Source of the DNA: Heterobasidion occidentale
Taxonomy: Eukaryota > Basidiomycota > Agaricomycetes > Russulales > Bondarzewiaceae
Direction: 5' to 3'
NCBI GenBank assembly: GCA_039111635.1
Contig: JBCAQO010000014.1
Coordinates: forward strand, 558,001-622,000
DNA length: 64,000 bases
The notes under the pieces were generated by a model that was given only the letters and a program-made list of their open reading frames with translations, ran no database searches and had not been told where the DNA came from. This document shows, one piece after another, positions 59,201 through 64,000 of the stretch. Position 1 is the first letter of the stretch; every line of letters starts with the position of its first letter. The translations under genes were made by a program, and so were the position numbers.

Positions 59201-61588
59201 TTTTCTTCAGCATGTAGTGCAATCATCGAGGAAGAAAAGGGTTAGGGGTGATGCGATAGTTCAGGTGAAGCGGGATGTAGCGAGTGTGACTGACCATTAC
59301 GCCACGAATTCTTTCCGGTACGTGAGCCCACGCAACCTTCGTATTTTTGGTCTCCGATTTACACTTCCACTTAGATTTGTGGTTTTCGGCTTAGATCTTT
59401 TTAACACTGCTTTCCGGAGAGGTCGCTTTGACTTTCAGGATGCAGAAATCATCGCACGTCTGGACTCAATCATCCCAGTCGTGGGAAACACACTGTACTC
59501 CAACAACAGCTATGTTCTCGTTCAAGGACTGAAGGCCACTGCATCGATCGCCAAATGTCCTTCGACCAGATATGACAAGTCGCTCCCTGTGTTTGTTCGC
59601 CAATTCATCGACATCGTGACGCAGACCGGAAATACGGAATCTGAAGTCGTCCAAACGGCTTTCAAGTCGCTGGCGATCATCTTACGTGATCGGCTAAATG
59701 CTGAAGTCAAGGAGAAAGATTTGGCTTATCTCCTGGAACTTCTGTCGCCAGATATAGAGGAACCTTCGCGACAAGCAGCTGTCTTCACAATGCTTCGTGC
59801 TATCGTAGCTCGCAAATTCGTCGTTCCAGAGATCTACGACATCATGGACAAGGTATCCGAGGTCATGGTCACCAATCAGTCCTCACAAGTTCAAGAGCTT
59901 TGTCGCGGCGTACTGCTGCAGTTCTTGCTAGACTATCCACAAGGGAAGGGTCGCATTCGGAATCAGATGTCATTCCTTGCCAAGAACTTGTCGTATGTTC
60001 ACGAAAGCGGACGACAATCGGTCATGGAACTGCTCAGCGCTATCGTCGTCAAATTTGACAGCGATTTGATAAGCGAATACAGCGACATGCTATTCGTGGC
60101 GCTGGTCATGGTGATCGCTAACGATGACTCCTCAAAGTGTAGAGAAATGGCTTCAGAGCTTGTCAAGCGACTATTTTCTCGGCTGGATGAGAATCACCGC
60201 CGCGTCATCATGTCTCATCTACACTCCTGGAACAGCCAGAAAAATCAGCCTCACCTGATAAGGCTAACATCTCAAGTGTACGGCTACGTGGTTGAGGTCC
60301 TCCAGTCGAATGCAACACCTTACCTTCCTTCCATGCTCGACGACTTGAATGTGACCCTTACGCACAGCGCACAGCAATTGGAACAAGACGACGACGATCA
60401 AGAAGAGCAAATGGATATCGATGTAGAATGGCAGACGTCTTATCACGTTTTGACCGTTCTGGCAAAGGTTCTACGCGCTTTCCCTGACAACCCGATGTAC
60501 TCTCAGAAGATTTCATGGCCATCTGTCGTTTCACATCTTTTGTTCCCCCATTCGTGGGTCCGCACAGCATCCTGTCGGCTCCTGGGTATCTTGTTTTCTG
60601 GCGTTGCGATCCCTCCACACGCAGAGAGCGAAACCTCGTCGAGATCACAACTGAATGGTTTGGACTTGAAAGATGTAGCGAATAAATTGTGTTCACAGCT
60701 TAAAAGTCCTCATCTGGACGATCCTCTCAGCCTACAGGTGATCAAGAATCTATTCTTCATCGGAAAGTGCTTTGTCGCTATCTCTGTGATTTCTCCCGAA
60801 ACACCAAATGAAGATGCAGGAGACGAAGACGCAGGAAACCAACATGGCACCCATGACAGCGACAGCGACAATGAGACAGCTGACAGGGACGAAGACCAGC
60901 AGGAGGAAGCAGAGAAGAGAAAGGATAACCCTCTCGCTTGGCTATTCTCAAAACTTTCGTATCAGGCCAGATCAGCCTACATTGCTCGCCGCAATAGATC
61001 GTCAAACCCTGTGAGTATTAGCCATCTCCTTATCGGTTTGAACCCAGTCACTGAAAATACTTGACTTGAAATGTCAGGAAACATGGTATCATCAGCCCTC
61101 CGCCATCTTCCGCTGGTTCGCCGCCATGGTCACTTATATGGAGGCGTCCAGGGTTGAATCGTTCCTCGTCCACATTATTTCGCCGTCGTACCGAATAACA
61201 GAGGACGATACAATTCGAGACAATCACATAGGTGCGTGGATCATCCCTGATTGTTGCTCATGTATGCTCACTTGTCGCCTCCCTCTGATCGCTTCTAGCC
61301 GAGTTGAAGACCACCGTCGTGGAACTCCAGGAGCTCATACAGCAGAAGATTGGAACAACCAAGTTTGCCAATACGTATAACAAGATTCGCCAGGGCGTGC
61401 TCAATATACAAAGAGAGCGTAGGACTGCGAGGGTCATGAAGGTATGCAAGGCGAACCATCGTATACTCTATTGAAGGCTAATGGGTGTCAAGGCCACCAC
61501 AAATCCTCAAGCTACCGCGAAACGAAAGCTTCAGAGGGGTGCTTTGAAGAAGGATAGTCGCAAACGAAAAAGATCCACACTTTTGTAG
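53293..61588 (+). CDS. UTP20: UTP20 / DRIM, U3 snoRNP-associated small-subunit processome protein
   Basis: UTP20 is a large HEAT-repeat scaffold of the nucleolar small-subunit processome, needed for 18S rRNA maturation. Exons 53293-53331, 53385-53465, 53527-53726, 53776-54154, 54205-54487, 54539-55229, 55279-55861, 55911-59317, 59375-61010, 61078-61231, 61299-61441 and 61493-61588 keep phase and give about 2,563 aa, the family size. Landmarks: KRHKHKSYQKSLKEVHLP at the start; GFDHDIADDESHFYEALNHW; the DRIM region with RRKLTAWLTVLSKFTNPK and FGLDLFNTAFRRGRFDF; RHLRRNVLRLLDS; an acidic Asp/Glu stretch near 60800-60900; and a basic nuclear tail KKDSRKRKRSTLL. A 57-nt intron (59318-59374) is stopless and in frame, so a naive ORF reads through it. 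The start is the first ATG after the shared promoter. Confidence 0.94.
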
Positions 61589-62394
61589 GAAGCATCTTAT
61601 CATCTGCCTAAAATGACGGCTCACCTTACCTCTCCAGGGAAAGTAAAGGACGGATGAAACGGAGACGAGATTCGTGACTGCGGTCTCTTTGTCTCAACAA
61701 AAGTACAATAGAGCCTCATCTAGCTAGTGGTGGCTGTTATACATCTGTCCTCCTAATTCGGGCTGGGTTTCTTTGTGTGCTGTGGGCATGAGTCGTCGTA
61801 ACAATCCTGACCACAGACGTTTTTATTATGGCTGTGTGACCATAATGATCAGATCGATCAGATCTCATGTGCAGAAGTGAAAAGAACGCCCCAATACGCG
61901 ATATGCGATACAACTTCCAACGCGCATGACTCCCATAGCCCTCAGCTGAAGTGATCCAGTCGACAGAGCGCTGCCTATCCGATCTGCAGCACGCAATTCA
62001 GCAATAAGATGAACGATCCTCACAACAGTGAAATAGCATAACCACTGTATTTGTCCAAAAGGAGTAAAGCAAGCAATGGGCCAGACTGGAATTCATAAGA
62101 GACGAGCAAGCGAACCAAGAAACCAAGAAACCAGTAATAGGCAGAGGAGGGCAGAGATGATAGAGAATGCAATGCAGCAAGACGTACACGACCATGGCAA
62201 TCATGAAGATTGAAAAAACCTGGGGATGAAGAACAAAAAGCATATGTCCATGCGCCGATGATTATGGGGATGGAAAAGGATGTGTTGAGATGAGATCTGC
62301 TAGAGAGTCGGGATGAGAAGAAAGAAAATACTACAACAACGTCCGAAGCAATGCGCGGCAGAAGTACAGCAATGACTTAAGATAGCTCTTCAGA
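61589..62394. other. Convergent 3' intergenic region
   Basis: About 800 bp between the stops of UTP20 (+) and the proline-rich hypothetical gene (-). It is AT-richer, with short ORFs only (for example minus 61998-62243, hydrophobic, no homology recognised). It probably consists of the two 3' UTRs. Confidence 0.45.
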
Positions 62395-64000
62395 TCACCA
62401 CGAAGTATGTCTGGAACCCTGTGGTCCCAGGCCGGCCCCGTTACTATACCCCGTGGATGCATATATACGAGGGGGCATAGACACAAATGGCGGCTGTAAG
62501 GAAACCATAGGATACGGCGCCGCACCCGGGTATGCGGGATACGGACCTAGATATGGTGCTAATGGAGGTGCAGCAGGATATGGCTGCATGCCATAGCCGC
62601 CAGAAGGGTACATGACGGGATAAACTGGAGGAGGGGGGAATGTAAACGTCCCGACAGAGGCCGGCGCCGTGGGCGGAGGACGAGTGGGTGCTGGGCGTGA
62701 AGGATCAATCCAACCATCGAGATGTGACGACCGACGATTATGTTTTTGCTTTACGTTTCCCGAACCCTTCTTCCTGACAGACAAAGCCGGTGGTCGTATC
62801 GTAGAGCCGTAAGGAATAAAAGCGTCCTCCGTATCGGCATCTTCAGCTGGATTCATGAGCACATCTTGCCGCGGCGCGAAATCGTTTGAGGGTGCGGGCA
62901 TCTCGCCGTTCTCGCCCGCCGACATCTTGATCCACCCGTCGCTTCCTCTTTGGAACAACTTGCGGACAGTCTCGCGCGTAAGTTGCGCCGGTCTCGAAGA
63001 TGACTGTTCTTCTTGTTCTCCTTCTGACCGCGTCAATTGCCTGCCACGAGAAGAGGTGGAACAACGAAGACGATCGATGATTTCCCGAGTGCGAGAATGA
63101 GGCTTGCGCGCTCGTGCGGATGCATTCAATAAAAACGGCGGTAGGTACGTGGAGGCGTCCCTGGAGCCGTCGTAGACAGAGTAATAGAAGCCTTGTTCAT
63201 CCTTGTGAAGGCTCACACTTGGTGGTAAGGAGCTCGAGCGAGTGTGCGACGTGTGTGACGACTCGGATCGCAGCTCATCAGATACCCGCGGGCTGGAAGA
63301 ATTCGACGAGGGGGAGATCGGCTGGGGCGAGGAGTTCAACCTCGAGAAATTACCTCGATGAAATAATTTGGTCAGTATGTGAGGAGCCTGTCTCACTCGT
63401 GAGCCACACTCACAGTCTACGTCATCGTTCACTGCCCTAGCATACGTCCGCTGAGGTTTTGGCGTCGACGGCATCTCCTCTGACTCGACTGACTGCTCTG
63501 AGTCGGTGAGATCTATGATCTCGCGCTTTTGCTTTTCTAGGGGCAGGTCGAGATCTAGATCGAGAATGGATGGCCAGACGTTCGTCTTCGCAGTGACTGA
63601 GGCGACTGCGGCGTGATAGACCTCATGATCCAATCGAGGTAGCACCGTACCCGATATCGCTTGAGTTTCTCTATCCCAATTCTCCTGCGCCGAGCCCGTA
63701 GGAGGGATGTTGCCACACAAAAGAGAAACACGGCGAGCCTGTGCAGCTAGGTCCGCGCCAGCCGCTTCCTCCCCCGGAGCTGTAAGAAAACCAACGGCGT
63801 TCTCGTACCTTTGAACAACCAAGTCCGCGCCCATGACACCCAATAAGCCAGGATTCAAATCTACACCTCCGCCCCTACCACGAGAGGCATCGCAAGGACA
63901 CAGTCGGTGACGAATCTCCTGACACCCATTACAGCAAATTAGAAGCTCCGAGCCGGAGGAATGTGTGACGAGGAGATTGTCGTGATAGTGCGGAGGTTTC
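62395..64000 (-). CDS. Hypothetical Pro/Ser-rich protein, 5' end outside the window
   Basis: I do not recognise the family. The frame is open from the window edge (64000) to a stop at 62395, about 530 codons, without an obvious start ATG, so it is truncated at its N-terminus. The visible N-terminal part has a cysteine group LLICCNGCQEIRHRLCPCD, possibly a small zinc site. The middle is Ser/Arg-rich with a tidy segment EQGFYYSVYDGSRDASTYLP and LTRETVRKLFQRGSDGWIKM. The C-terminus is Pro/Tyr/Gly-rich (MYPSGGYGMQPYPAAPPLAP). A stopless 60-nt GT-AG segment (GTGAGTGTGG to TTTCATCGAG, about 63,355-63,414) following NDDVDC may be a retained-looking intron. Low-complexity tails suggest a nuclear or RNA-associated protein, but that is a guess. 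Confidence 0.6.
   Translation of the reverse strand, partial: KPPHYHDNLLVTHSSGSELLICCNGCQEIRHRLCPCDASRGRGGGVDLNPGLLGVMGADLVVQRYENAVGFLTAPGEEAAGADLAAQARRVSLLCGNIPPTGSAQENWDRETQAISGTVLPRLDHEVYHAAVASVTAKTNVWPSILDLDLDLPLEKQKREIIDLTDSEQSVESEEMPSTPKPQRTYARAVNDDVDCECGSRVRQAPHILTKLFHRGNFSRLNSSPQPISPSSNSSSPRVSDELRSESSHTSHTRSSSLPPSVSLHKDEQGFYYSVYDGSRDASTYLPPFLLNASARARKPHSRTREIIDRLRCSTSSRGRQLTRSEGEQEEQSSSRPAQLTRETVRKLFQRGSDGWIKMSAGENGEMPAPSNDFAPRQDVLMNPAEDADTEDAFIPYGSTIRPPALSVRKKGSGNVKQKHNRRSSHLDGWIDPSRPAPTRPPPTAPASVGTFTFPPPPVYPVMYPSGGYGMQPYPAAPPLAPYLGPYPAYPGAAPYPMVSLQPPFVSMPPRIYASTGYSNGAGLGPQGSRHTSW

Overview
The window is nuclear DNA from a filamentous fungus, most likely a mushroom-forming basidiomycete (Agaricomycotina). 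The genes are split by many short GT-AG introns, mostly 50-60 nt. The ceramidase alone has 22 exons, some under 30 nt. Introns often carry a CTAAC-like branch point, and the protein families are typical fungal housekeeping genes. No bacterial, organellar or viral gene was recognised.

Layout. 1-5.2 kb: the 5' part of a histidine-phosphatase-family gene (-), a short SRP72 (-), a pinin/SDK-domain gene (+) with two apparent one-base deletions, and a tentative small serine-rich gene (+). 5.2-22.6 kb: a GC-rich, repeat-rich stretch whose only recognisable gene encodes a TEA/ATTS-domain transcription factor (-, 12,847 to 10,073). It has about 4.9 kb of gene-free DNA downstream and about 9.8 kb upstream. 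22.6-35.1 kb: a membrane-anchored GH5 exo-beta-1,3-glucanase (-) and a neutral ceramidase (+), divergently arranged, both with unusually long introns near their 5' ends. 35.2-43.6 kb: a dynamin-superfamily GTPase (-), a CTK3-like CTD-kinase gamma subunit (+), a small hypothetical gene (+), a 683-bp transposon-like element with 35-bp perfect terminal inverted repeats and a 6-bp target duplication, and a geranylgeranyl diphosphate synthase (+). 43.7-61.6 kb: two giant HEAT-repeat genes head to head, GCN1 (-) and UTP20 (+). 62.4 kb to the edge: a partial proline/serine-rich hypothetical gene (-).

There is no operon-like or biosynthetic-cluster logic. The content is ordinary housekeeping: SRP targeting, splicing, RNA polymerase II CTD kinase, stress translation control, ribosome biogenesis, isoprenoid precursor supply, membrane fission, wall remodelling and sphingolipid turnover. 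Divergent pairs share short promoters (SRP72/pinin, about 130 bp; GCN1/UTP20, 123 bp or about 315 bp depending on the GCN1 start). The most unusual features are the TEA gene in its large gene-free domain, the inverted-repeat element at 41.3-41.95 kb, and the one-base deletions in G/C runs, which appear only in the GC-rich first 13 kb.

Exon coordinates were worked out by hand from reading frame, splice signals and phase. They are reliable where the protein is conserved and tentative elsewhere. All family assignments come from recognising sequence motifs, not from a database search.
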